DNA of 64,000 nucleotides, taken from Mumia flava (lineage in GTDB: Bacteria; Actinomycetota; Actinomycetes; Propionibacteriales; Nocardioidaceae). The notes beneath the pieces were generated by a model that worked only from the letters and a program-made list of their open reading frames with translations, ran no database searches and had not been told where the DNA came from. The position numbers were made by a program, and so were the translations under genes. Location: positions 2,170,001 to 2,234,000 of the forward strand of contig NZ_PGEZ01000001.1 in the NCBI RefSeq assembly GCF_002797495.1. The letters are read 5' to 3'. Position 1 is the stretch's first letter, and each line of letters begins with the position of its first letter. Positions 56,920 through 64,000 of this stretch are shown piece after piece.

Positions 56920-57411
56920 ATGGCACCCGACGCATCCACCGACCACGCCGACCGCTCGGACCGCGCGATCGCGGCCGCCGAGTCGCTCGGCCTCGCGTAC
57001 GAGGTGACCCGGCACGGCCGCGTCGGATCGCTGGAGGAGGCCGCCGCCGCACGCGGGATCGAGCCGCGGGCGCTGGTGAAGACGCTCGTGGTCCGGGTCC
57101 GCGAGGGCGACTACCGCTTCGTCATGGTGCCCGGGGACCGCGGGTTCTCCTGGCCGAAGCTGCGCGAGCTGCTCGACGTGAGCCGGGTCTCGATGCCCGA
57201 CGCGGACCGGGCGCGCGAGGTCACGGGGTACGAGCGCGGGACGATCACGCCGCTGGGGAGCACGACGGCCTGGCCGGTCGTGATGGACGGGGCGATCGCC
57301 GGCCCGATCTCGATCGGAGGAGGCGGCCACGGCGTGGGCCTGACGGTCGACGCCGATGCGCTGGCGTCGGCACTCGACGCGACCCGCGCCGACATCAGCG
57401 CGGACGCCTGA
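56920..57411 (+). CDS. YbaK/EbsC-type aminoacyl-tRNA deacylase
   Basis: A 163-aa protein of the YbaK/prolyl-tRNA-synthetase-associated domain family: AAAARGIEPRALVKTLVVRVREGDYRFVMVPGDRGFSWPKLRELL, with the conserved Lys in ALVKTL, and YERGTITPLGS and SIGGGGHGVGLTVDADAL that line the pocket. Family members hydrolyse misacylated tRNA (Cys-tRNAPro for YbaK itself). The exact tRNA cannot be told. It is divergent from the kinase gene. Confidence 0.92.
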   Translation: MAPDASTDHADRSDRAIAAAESLGLAYEVTRHGRVGSLEEAAAARGIEPRALVKTLVVRVREGDYRFVMVPGDRGFSWPKLRELLDVSRVSMPDADRAREVTGYERGTITPLGSTTAWPVVMDGAIAGPISIGGGGHGVGLTVDADALASALDATRADISADA

Positions 57412-57542
57412 GGCCTCCGACTCGCGGTGTGTGAAGTCATGAGTTAACGGCGGCGATACCTGGCGCGCGTCGACGGTGACACCGGCGAAACGTCGGCTGC
57501 CTAGGCTCACCGGCGATTCCCCGAGAACCGCCAGGAGCCTTC

Positions 57543-58613
57543 ATGAACCGTCGCCCCCTCACGACCGCTGCCGCCCCGATGGGCCGGCGCCGCTTCCTCC
57601 AGCTCACGGGCCTCGCCGGCCTCGCCGTCGGAGCCGCCCCGATCCTCTCGGCCTGCGGCAGCGACGACTCCGAGGCCAGCGCCGACGGCACCAAGCAGGT
57701 CGCGATGCAGCTGTCGTGGATCAAGAACGTCGAGTTCGCCGGAGAGTACTTCGCGATCGAGAACGGCTACTGGGCCGATGCCGGCCTCGAGGTCGAGCTG
57801 ATCGCGGGCGGCGCCGCCGGCACCGGGACGGAGGCCGGGCTCGACACCGGGAAGGTCTGGGTCGGCACCTCGACCCCGGACTTCGCAGCCCCCGCGATCC
57901 TCCAGGGTCTCGAGGCGAAGACGATCGCGGCGACGTACCAGCGCAGCCCGTTCTGCATCACCTCCGGCGTGGACAACCCGATCAGCACGCCGCAGGACAT
58001 GGTCGGCAAGAAGATCGGCGTGCAGGACACGAACACGCTGGTGTTCGACGCGCTGCTCGCCTCGAACGGCCTGACCCGCGACGACATGGAGATCGTCTCC
58101 GTGCAGTTCGACCCGACCCCGCTGTCCAAGGGCGAGGTCGACGGCTGGGTCTCGTACGTGACGAACGAGCCGCTGTCGCTCGCCGCCAACGGCTTCCCGA
58201 ACACCACGATGCTGTTCGCCGACAACGGCCTGCCGCTCGTCGGCGAGTCGATCCTGATCAGCCAGCAGGCGATCGACGAGGAGCGTGACCTGGTCAAGGG
58301 CTACCTGCTCGGCCTGATCAAGGGCTGGAAGGACGCGATCTCCGACCACGAGGGCGCAGCGAAGCTCGCGGTCGAGAAGTACGGCAAGGACCTCAACCTC
58401 GACCTGCAGAACCAGATCGACTACAACACCGCGCAGTCGAAGCTGATCCAGAGCGACGAGACCGCCGAGAACGGCATCCTCACGATCAGCGACGAGAAGA
58501 TCGCCCAGAACATCGAGGCGCTCGCGACCGCCGACATCGAGATCGCCGCCGAGGACCTGTTCGACATGTCGCTGATCACGGAGGTCTACGAGGAGAACCC
58601 GGACCTGATCTGA
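57543..58613 (+). CDS. NMT1/THI5-like ABC transporter substrate-binding lipoprotein (Tat)
   Basis: A 356-aa binding protein. The signal has a twin-arginine start ([10 protein letters not shown]) and also a lipobox (LSAC, Cys near 37), so it should be a folded, Tat-exported lipoprotein. [38 protein letters not shown] is typical of NMT1/THI5-like binders of pyrimidines, thiamine precursors, riboflavin, sulfonates or formylaminopyrimidine. I looked for TPP or FMN riboswitch sequence in the leader and found none. CAGGAG lies before the ATG. Three transporter genes follow. Confidence 0.88.
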   Translation: MNRRPLTTAAAPMGRRRFLQLTGLAGLAVGAAPILSACGSDDSEASADGTKQVAMQLSWIKNVEFAGEYFAIENGYWADAGLEVELIAGGAAGTGTEAGLDTGKVWVGTSTPDFAAPAILQGLEAKTIAATYQRSPFCITSGVDNPISTPQDMVGKKIGVQDTNTLVFDALLASNGLTRDDMEIVSVQFDPTPLSKGEVDGWVSYVTNEPLSLAANGFPNTTMLFADNGLPLVGESILISQQAIDEERDLVKGYLLGLIKGWKDAISDHEGAAKLAVEKYGKDLNLDLQNQIDYNTAQSKLIQSDETAENGILTISDEKIAQNIEALATADIEIAAEDLFDMSLITEVYEENPDLI

Positions 58614-58659
58614 CGACCGCACGCATCCGTACGCCTTCCTTCGACCCTCAGGAGCGGCC

Positions 58660-59466
58660 ATGTCGACGGCCACCACCAGCACCTCGCCCGCCCTCGGGAC
58701 CGGCGTCAACCTCCAGGGTCTGAGCAAGACGTTCCGGATGGGCAGGCGCACCGTCACGGCGCTGTCCGACGTCGACCTCAAGACCGACGACGGGCAGTTC
58801 CTGTCCGTCCTGGGACCGTCGGGGTGCGGGAAGTCGACGATCCTGCGGATCCTCGCCGGGCTCGAGACGCCGAGCGAGGGGACGGCGTTGGTCAACGGAC
58901 GGTCACCGCGCGAGCTGGTGCGCGAGCACGAGCTCGGGATCGCGTTCCAGGACGCCGCGCTGCTGCCCTGGCGCTCGGTGGCCGCGAACATCCGCCTCCC
59001 CCTCCAGGTCGCGGGCATCAAGCCCGACGACGAGCTGGTCGCGGACCTGATCCGGCTCGTCGGGCTGGACGGGTTCGAGAAGGCGCGGCCCGGTCAGCTG
59101 TCCGGCGGCATGCGGCAACGGGTCTCGATCGCTCGCGCGCTGGTGGTGAAGCCGTCGGTCCTGCTGCTCGACGAGCCCTTCGGGGCACTCGACGACATGA
59201 CGCGCCAGCGTCTCAACATCGAGCTCCTGCGGATCTGGACGGAGAAGCCGGCGACCACGCTGATGGTGACCCACGGGATCGCCGAGGCGGTGTTCCTGTC
59301 GGACGTGGTCGCGGTGATGAGCCCGCGTCCGGGTCGGATCGTGGAGCTCGTGCCGATCGACCTGCCCCGGCCGCGGACCCCGGACCTGCTGCGCTCACCG
59401 GAGTTCCACGCGTACACCGACCGGCTCTCGGCCCTGCTGTTCGGGGCCGAGGGGCAGGAGGGCTGA
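58660..59466 (+). CDS. ABC transporter ATP-binding protein (SsuB/TauB/ThiZ type)
   Basis: A 268-aa ATPase: Walker [11 protein letters not shown]-loop [11 protein letters not shown], signature [15 protein letters not shown], Walker [16 protein letters not shown]-loop VTHGIAEA. The Q-loop sequence is that of the nitrate/sulfonate/taurine and thiamine-precursor importers. CAGGAG precedes the ATG. Its stop shares a base with the following permease ATG (TGATG), so translation is coupled. Confidence 0.94.
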   Translation: MSTATTSTSPALGTGVNLQGLSKTFRMGRRTVTALSDVDLKTDDGQFLSVLGPSGCGKSTILRILAGLETPSEGTALVNGRSPRELVREHELGIAFQDAALLPWRSVAANIRLPLQVAGIKPDDELVADLIRLVGLDGFEKARPGQLSGGMRQRVSIARALVVKPSVLLLDEPFGALDDMTRQRLNIELLRIWTEKPATTLMVTHGIAEAVFLSDVVAVMSPRPGRIVELVPIDLPRPRTPDLLRSPEFHAYTDRLSALLFGAEGQEG

Positions 59467-60242
59467 TGCGCCGACTGCCCGCGCCCGTCACCGGCGCGAT
59501 CGGGATCGCCGTCGTCCTCGGACTGTGGACGCTCGCCGGGGTCCTCGGTCTCGCCGGCGGCGCGATCCCGACCCCGTGGACCGTGCTGCAGTCGATGGTC
59601 ACCGACGGCTGGGACGTGTACGGCCCGAACTTCACGGTCACGGCCCGGAGCGCGCTGGAGGGGTTCCTCTGGGGCAACGTCCTCGCGATCGGCCTCGCGG
59701 TGCTGGTGGTGCTGATCCCGCCGATCGAGCCGGTCGCGACCCAGCTGGCGATCATCTCGTACTGCACGCCGATCCTCGCGCTCGGCCCGATCGTCCTCGT
59801 CCTCTTCGGCGGCCGGGCGCCGTCGGTCTTCCTCGCGGCGATCTCGGTGTTCTTCACGACGATGGTGGGGACGCTGAGCGGGTTCCGGTCGGCCGAGCGC
59901 GCCTCGCTCGACCTCGTCCGGGCGTACGGCGGAGGCCGGTGGCAGCAGTTCCGGCGGGTCCAGTGGATCGCCGCCCTGCCCGGTGTGTTCGCGTCGCTGA
60001 AGATCGCGGCGCCGGCCGCTGTGCTCGGCACGATCCTCGGCGAGTACCTCGGCGGCATCGACACCGGCGTCGGGGTCGCGCTGACCGCTGCGCAGCAGAA
60101 CTCGAACATCCCGCGGACCTGGGGCTTCGCGATCGGGGCCGGGCTGCTCGCCGGACTCGGCTACCTGATCGTGTCGTTGATCGGGAGGGCGGTGACGCCG
60201 TGGGCGACCGCGGCGCCTCGTACGGCAGGGGGCGTGCGATGA
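59466..60242 (+). CDS. ABC transporter permease 1
   Basis: A 258-aa BPD permease of the SsuC/TauC type, about six helices, with a cytoplasmic EAA-like loop in LDLVRAYGGGRWQQFRRVQWIAALPGVFASLKIAAPAAVLGTILGEYLGG. With two different permease genes the importer forms a heterodimeric channel, which is less usual than the single permease of sulfonate systems and resembles the riboflavin/pyrimidine type. It overlaps the next gene by 4 nt. Confidence 0.92.
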   Translation: MRRLPAPVTGAIGIAVVLGLWTLAGVLGLAGGAIPTPWTVLQSMVTDGWDVYGPNFTVTARSALEGFLWGNVLAIGLAVLVVLIPPIEPVATQLAIISYCTPILALGPIVLVLFGGRAPSVFLAAISVFFTTMVGTLSGFRSAERASLDLVRAYGGGRWQQFRRVQWIAALPGVFASLKIAAPAAVLGTILGEYLGGIDTGVGVALTAAQQNSNIPRTWGFAIGAGLLAGLGYLIVSLIGRAVTPWATAAPRTAGGVR

Positions 60243-61096
60243 GCGCGACCGCGACGACGACCCGCCCGCCCGCGGGGGAGAGCGCCGTGCGGCCGGCGTC
60301 GTACGTGCTGTCGGCGCTGCTCGGCCTGGTCCGGACGCTCGTGCCGATCGCGATCGCCGCGGGCGTCGTGCTCCTGCTGTGGTGGCTGTTCCTCGCTGCG
60401 TTCCCCGAGATCGGGCCACGGGTCGGCAAGACCCCGGCGGACATCTGGGCCTACCTGTTCAGCGGGCCGGAGGCGGCCGAGCACCGCGAGCTCGTGTTCG
60501 GCGACCTGGCGATCACGTTGCGTGACGCCGCCTGGGGCTTCGTCGCCGGCATGCTCGGCGCGATGGTCGCCGCGGCGATGTACGTGCTGCTCCCGGTGGT
60601 CGAGCAGGCGACGATGCCGGTCGCGATGCTGCTGCGGTCCGTGCCGCTCGTCGCGATGACACCGGTGCTCGCGCTCGTCTTCGGGCGCGGCCAGGTCGGC
60701 GTCGCGGTGATCGGTGGGATCGTGGTGTTCTTCCCGGCGCTGGTGACGATCGTGCTGGGGCTGCGCTCCGCCTCCGCGCAGGCGCTCGAGGTGGTGGTCG
60801 CGTACGGCGGTTCGCGCTGGACCGCGCTGCGCATGGTCGCCGTGCCGTCGGCCGTGCCGTCGATCTTCGCGGCAGCGCGGCTGTCGGTGCCGGCGGCGCT
60901 GATCGGTGCGCTCGTCGCCGAGTGGCTGGCGAGCGGCGAGGGGCTCGGGACCAGCATGATTCGTGCCATCCCCGCCTACGCCTACGACCAGCTGTGGGCC
61001 AGCATCGTCGTCGTCACCGGCGCGTCGATCCTGATCTACGCGGTGGTGGCGGCGTTCGAGTCGCTCGCCCTGCTGCGCTTCTCCGACCGCGGCTGA
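60239..61096 (+). CDS. ABC transporter permease 2
   Basis: A 285-aa permease with a similar EAA loop (LEVVVAYGGSRWTALRMVAVPSAVPSIFAAARLSVPAALIGALVAEWLASGEGLG). About six helices and a long cytoplasmic N-terminus. It is the last gene of the importer operon; the ATG lies within the stop of permease 1. It converges with the DUF2804 gene, separated by a 15-bp repeat tract. Confidence 0.92.
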   Translation: MSATATTTRPPAGESAVRPASYVLSALLGLVRTLVPIAIAAGVVLLLWWLFLAAFPEIGPRVGKTPADIWAYLFSGPEAAEHRELVFGDLAITLRDAAWGFVAGMLGAMVAAAMYVLLPVVEQATMPVAMLLRSVPLVAMTPVLALVFGRGQVGVAVIGGIVVFFPALVTIVLGLRSASAQALEVVVAYGGSRWTALRMVAVPSAVPSIFAAARLSVPAALIGALVAEWLASGEGLGTSMIRAIPAYAYDQLWASIVVVTGASILIYAVVAAFESLALLRFSDRG

Positions 61097-61135
61097 GCGG
61101 GCGCTGTCGGCGGGCGCCTCTCGCCGCCAGCACCA

Positions 61136-61180
61136 GCCGTCACCGGCACCGCCGTCGCCAGCGCCGCCGTCACCAGCGTT
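61136..61180. repeat. Three 15-bp tandem repeats
   Basis: GCCGTCACCGGCACC, GCCGTCGCCAGCGCC and GCCGTCACCAGCGTT follow one another from 61136. The last overlaps the end of the DUF2804 gene. Probably slippage-generated; no function is suggested. Confidence 0.6.
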
Positions 61181-62144
61181 GGCGAGCCTCCTCGGCCCAG
61201 CCGACGAGCCCGTCGAGAGCGAGCGTCGCGCCGTCGTCCGCGGTCGCGGTGCCGGACCACGTCCCGAACGCCTGGTGCGTCCGGTTGCCGAGGAGCCCGA
61301 GCTCGGTGCGGTCGACCCGGACGTGCTCGGGGTGGAAGGTCGCGTCGACCCCGCCGCCGGTGACCCGCCACGGCGCGGAGAAGTCGTCGCGGTCGTACGC
61401 CCAGTCGAGGTCCGTGCTGATCTTGTGCAGCGTGCCCTCGATCAGCAGCGCGTTCTCGGTGCTGCCCGTGCCGTCGGTCCACGTCCCGCCGACCTGCACC
61501 GCGTTGCCGCCGGGACCGCTGCCGGCGCCCCAGTTCCAGGTCGCGCGGTACGGCCAGATCCCGCGGCCGTGGTCGAGCACGGCGTACGCGTCGGTGATCG
61601 GCTGCTCGTGCCCGTCGAGCACCAGCGTCCCGACCGCCGGTCGTGCGAGGTCTTTGACGGTGTACTGGAATCGCCGCTTGCTCCACCCGACGACCACGCC
61701 GAGCGACTCGTGGTGCTCCGGCGCGTCGATGCGCAGCGTGAGCGCGATCCGCTCGGTCGTGGCACGGAGCGTGGTGTGGTGCGGCTGCTGGTCGATGTCG
61801 ATCGTGAGGTCGCCCGCGATCGCGGCGACCCGCCCTTGGCCCGCGCGGTCGGGCAGGACGACGTTGCGGGCGAGCGGCACCACGGCATCGCGCCGCCACT
61901 CCGCCCCCGATGCGCGGTGGAGCACGTACAGGCCGTGGACGCCGGCGTAGTCGAGGCTGGACACGACCACGCCGATCACGTGGGTGGGGGAGACGATCCC
62001 CCAGTACTCCCAGCGCTTGCAGCGTCCCCAGCCCTTGAGGTTCGCCTGGTGCACGGGTCGGCGCGACCACCCGACCGCGCGTGGGTCGAGCCGGCCGTTC
62101 GGGCGGCAGAGGGCGACGTCGCCGGTGATCTCACGCTCGCTCAC
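61170..62144 (-). CDS. DUF2804 family protein
   Basis: A 324-aa protein that matches DUF2804: DVALCRPNGRLDPRAVGWSRRPVHQANLKGWGRCKRWEYWGIVSPTHVIGVVVSSLDYAG, then VVGWSKRRFQYTVKDLARPAVGTLV, and GRGIWPYRATWNWGAGSGPG. The family is a lipocalin-like beta fold sometimes linked to carotenoid/hydroxyneurosporene synthase relatives; the activity is unknown. TACCCT ends 6 nt before the GTG start, so the message is probably leaderless, and the longer upstream frame is not used. Confidence 0.88.
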   Translation of the reverse strand: MSEREITGDVALCRPNGRLDPRAVGWSRRPVHQANLKGWGRCKRWEYWGIVSPTHVIGVVVSSLDYAGVHGLYVLHRASGAEWRRDAVVPLARNVVLPDRAGQGRVAAIAGDLTIDIDQQPHHTTLRATTERIALTLRIDAPEHHESLGVVVGWSKRRFQYTVKDLARPAVGTLVLDGHEQPITDAYAVLDHGRGIWPYRATWNWGAGSGPGGNAVQVGGTWTDGTGSTENALLIEGTLHKISTDLDWAYDRDDFSAPWRVTGGGVDATFHPEHVRVDRTELGLLGNRTHQAFGTWSGTATADDGATLALDGLVGWAEEARQRW

Positions 62145-62453
62145 CGCGTGAGGGTATCGACTGGACGGTGTCGAGCGCGCGCAGCGACGCGCCGGTCGGG
62201 GGCGGGGTCCGGCCCGGACGGGCGAGCGCGCTGGTGGAGGGGTGCGCACCCACCCGCCGGCCGGGCGGGTTGCCGTCGGTACCCCCGATCACCCGACGGA
62301 CACCCGACACTCCATTGAAACGCATCGAGGGGTCTGCGCGTTCCCGACATTCCACATGGAGTTGCACTCCGATTCACGGCCGGGGTTCCGGGCCTGATCC
62401 TCGCAGAAAGAAACAGGGTTGACTGTTTGTTGGGGGACTGCGATGCTGGCCAC
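62145..62453. other. Intergenic region between divergent DUF2804 and TetR genes
   Basis: This 309-bp gap holds the DUF2804 -10 box (TACCCT, 62151-62156), an inverted pair ACTCCAT / ATGGAGT (about 62309 and 62355), and the TetR promoter at its right end. A short minus-strand frame inside it has no ribosome binding site and no family likeness. I see no RNA gene. Confidence 0.6.
62419..62447 (+). promoter_or_regulatory. Promoter of the TetR operon
   Basis: TTGACT (62419-62424), a 17-bp spacer and GATGCT (62442-62447), which ends 6 nt before the GTG start. GACTGTTTGTTGGGGGACTG within the spacer is a possible repressor site, without clear symmetry. Confidence 0.55.
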
Positions 62454-63053
62454 GTGACTGCGACCACACGCACACCGCAGGGCGAGCGGACCCGGGCGAT
62501 GCGGCTGCGCCTGATGGAGGCGACGGTGTCCTGCCTGGTCGAGCTCGGCTGGGCCGGGACGAGCACGACCGTCGTCTCCCAGCGCGCCGGTGTGTCGCGC
62601 GGTGCGCAGCTCCACCACTTCCCGAGCAAGCAGGACCTCGTCGTCGCGGCCGTCGAGCACCTGACCGAGCGGCGCCGTGACGACCTGTCCGCCGCGGTGG
62701 CCGAGCTGCCCGAGCAGGGCCGGACCCGGGCGGTGCTCGACGTCCTCGCCGCGCAGTTCGTCTCGCCGGTCTTCTTCGCCGCCCTCGAGCTGTGGGTGGC
62801 TGCGCGGACCGACGAGGACCTGCATGCCGCAGTCGCGCCCCTGGAGCGCCGGGTCGGGCGCGAGACCCACGCGTACGCCGTGGACCTGCTGCGCATCGAC
62901 GAGTCCCGCGGCTCGAACCGCCGCCTCGTGCAGGCCACGCTCGACCTCATGCGCGGCCTCGGCCTGGCCGCGTCGCTGTCCGACGACACCGCCCGACGGA
63001 CCGCGATCCTGGACACGTGGGCGATCACCCTCGACGAGGAGCTGGAGCGCTGA
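62454..63053 (+). CDS. TetR family regulator
   Basis: A 199-aa repressor: TRAMRLRLMEATVSCLVELGWAGTSTTVVSQRAGVSRGAQLHHFPSKQDLVVAAVEHL is the TetR helix-turn-helix with the usual HHF-K pattern. The GTG start follows a -10 box by 6 nt. The stop overlaps the next ATG (TGATG). It should regulate the operon it heads, which encodes TIGR03084 and AtuA-type proteins of acyclic terpene or related acid catabolism. Confidence 0.92.
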   Translation: MTATTRTPQGERTRAMRLRLMEATVSCLVELGWAGTSTTVVSQRAGVSRGAQLHHFPSKQDLVVAAVEHLTERRRDDLSAAVAELPEQGRTRAVLDVLAAQFVSPVFFAALELWVAARTDEDLHAAVAPLERRVGRETHAYAVDLLRIDESRGSNRRLVQATLDLMRGLGLAASLSDDTARRTAILDTWAITLDEELER

Positions 63054-63967
63054 TGACCGACGCCGCCACCGACCCCGACGTGCTGACCCCCCTGCTCGCC
63101 GACCTCGCCGCGGAGGGTGAGCAGCTCGACGCGGTCGTCGCCGGCCTCGACGACGCCGGGTGGTCGTCCCCGACTCCTGCGCCGGGATGGACGGTCGCCC
63201 ACCAGGTCGCGCACCTGCACTGGACCGACGAGGCCTCCCTGGCCGCGATCGAGGGCGGAGAGGCGTTCGGCGACCTGATGAAGCGCGCCGCCTCCGACCC
63301 GACCGGGTTCGTCGACGCCGAGGCCGAGCGCATCGCCGCCGGATCGGCCGAGGAGCTGCTGTCCGCGTGGCGCGACGGGCGGGCCCGGCTCTCCGACGCG
63401 CTGCGCGCCGTCCCCCGTGGGACGAAGATCGCGTGGTTCGGCCCGCCGATGAGTGCCGCGTCGATGGCGACAGCCCGGCTGATGGAGACCTGGGCGCACG
63501 GACGCGACGTGGCCGAGGCGCTCGGCGTCGAGCTCCCGCGCGACCGTCGCGCCGAGCACGTCGCCTACCTCGGCTTCCGGACGCGCGCCTTCGCCTACCT
63601 CGTGCGCGGCCGCGAGATGCCGGACGCGCCCGTACGGGTCGAGCTGCACGGGCCCGGCGGGGAGCGTTGGGCCTGGGGGCCCGAGGACGCGCCGGACCGG
63701 GTCACGGGCGACGGGTACGACTTCGCGCTGCTCGCGACACGTCGCCGGACCCGCGACGACGTGGACGTGGCTGCGCACGGCGCGGCTGCCGACGAGTGGC
63801 TCGACATCGTCCAGGCGTTCGCGGGGCTGCCCGGCCCCGACCCGAAGCCGCGCTCCGGGCGGGTCGACGCCGTGCCCCTCTCGCCGTCGGTCGAGGCCGA
63901 GCCTTTCTCCCCGTCGGTCGAGGCCGAGCGGAGCGAGGATCGAGACCCCGCCGGAGGTGTCTCGTGA
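63053..63967 (+). CDS. TIGR03084 family metal-binding protein (mycothiol-dependent isomerase fold)
   Basis: A 304-aa DinB-like helical protein: APGWTVAHQVAHLHWTDEASLAAI with a metal-binding His pair and LMETWAHGRDVAEALG with the third His, the set used by mycothiol-dependent maleylpyruvate isomerases. The reaction in this locus is unknown. The last 35 residues (LSPSVEAEPFSPSVEAERSEDRDPAGG) are translated from the interspersed DNA repeat and are not part of the family. The stop overlaps the next GTG (GTGA). Confidence 0.88.
   Translation: MTDAATDPDVLTPLLADLAAEGEQLDAVVAGLDDAGWSSPTPAPGWTVAHQVAHLHWTDEASLAAIEGGEAFGDLMKRAASDPTGFVDAEAERIAAGSAEELLSAWRDGRARLSDALRAVPRGTKIAWFGPPMSAASMATARLMETWAHGRDVAEALGVELPRDRRAEHVAYLGFRTRAFAYLVRGREMPDAPVRVELHGPGGERWAWGPEDAPDRVTGDGYDFALLATRRRTRDDVDVAAHGAAADEWLDIVQAFAGLPGPDPKPRSGRVDAVPLSPSVEAEPFSPSVEAERSEDRDPAGGVS
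63878..63950. repeat. Interspersed repeat forming a protein C-terminus
   Basis: Two direct units containing CCGTCGGTCGAGGCCGAGC (about 63884 and 63911); the second continues GGAGCGAGGATCGAGACC, as in the array at 0.9 kb. Both are read in frame as the tail of the TIGR03084 protein. Confidence 0.85.
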
Positions 63968-64000
63968 TCCGGATCGGCAACGCCTCGGGCTTCTACGGCG
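63964..64000 (+). CDS. AtuA-like (DUF1446) protein, 5' end only
   Basis: Only the first 12 codons are in the window (MIRIGNASGFYG). This opening is typical of the acyclic terpene utilisation AtuA/DUF1446 family, and TIGR03084-AtuA gene order is common in actinobacteria, as I recall. The GTG start overlaps the preceding stop by 4 nt. Confidence 0.6.
   Translation, partial: MIRIGNASGFYG

Noticed and set aside
57412-57542. TPP or FMN riboswitch before the NMT1/THI5-like importer
   Set aside because: None of the conserved riboswitch blocks is present; only a TAGGCT box and a CAGGAG site are seen.
62131-62367. 78-codon minus-strand frame in the DUF2804-TetR gap
   Set aside because: It overlaps the DUF2804 start, lacks a ribosome binding site and has a Pro/Arg-rich composition without family features.

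Overview
This is a very GC-rich actinobacterial chromosome segment. The lipid catabolism genes, GTG/TTG starts, TAnnnT promoters placed directly at start codons, a CebR-type cellobiose operon and an SCO4848-family protein all fit the Propionibacteriales, and I would guess Nocardioidaceae (Nocardioides/Aeromicrobium/Mumia-like). That placement is inference. I see no rRNA, tRNA, CRISPR array, transposase, phage or plasmid gene.

Layout. 1-5.9 kb: the 3' part of serA, DUF1697 and two small membrane proteins, an L,D-transpeptidase, an aldo/keto reductase and a flavin monooxygenase. 5.9-11.4 kb: 2,4-dienoyl-CoA reductase (fadH), an SCO4848-type protein, two PadR loci (one paired with a HAAS-type membrane protein), a YdeI-like protein and a dienelactone hydrolase. 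11.4-20.5 kb: an ABC-F protein, an esterase, a large LuxR ATPase, an MFS exporter, threonine ammonia-lyase and a cupin. 20.6-23.1 kb: cytochrome bd oxidase (cydAB). 23.1-30.8 kb: a hydrolase, an LPXTG surface protein, an acyl-CoA racemase plus a long-chain-type acyl-CoA dehydrogenase, a TetR and a cholesterol-oxidase-like GMC enzyme. 30.9-38.4 kb: an orphan DUF4255 (Pvc16-like) protein, MarR with an MFS-UspA fusion, a UspA, a CoA-transferase, MerR, an oxidoreductase and a hydrolase. 38.5-44.5 kb: fadA-fadB, then an APC permease coupled to a tandem UspA. 44.5-51.9 kb: an ankyrin lipoprotein and a cellobiose operon cebE-cebF-cebG-bglC-cebR. 51.9-57.4 kb: two short-chain dehydrogenases, a histidine phosphatase, a two-component system and a YbaK-type deacylase. 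57.5-64 kb: an NMT1/THI5-like ABC importer, DUF2804, and a TetR-TIGR03084-AtuA operon that runs off the end.

How it fits together. fadH, the racemase/dehydrogenase pair, the GMC oxidase, CoA-transferase, fadA-fadB and the AtuA locus form a dispersed lipid/isoprenoid catabolism theme. Two of these units carry the same palindrome (TGACAG-N5-CTGTCA) between -35 and -10, so one regulator probably controls both. The ceb operon imports and hydrolyses cello-oligosaccharides and has two CebR-type boxes flanking its promoter. Universal stress domains appear three times, once fused to and once translationally coupled with a transporter.

Structure not explained by genes: an interspersed tandem repeat family that also runs in frame through three proteins; a pair of roughly 90-bp palindromic elements with a shared core; a dense palindrome cluster after fadB; and about a dozen genes whose -10 box sits 6-7 nt before the start codon, implying widespread leaderless transcripts.
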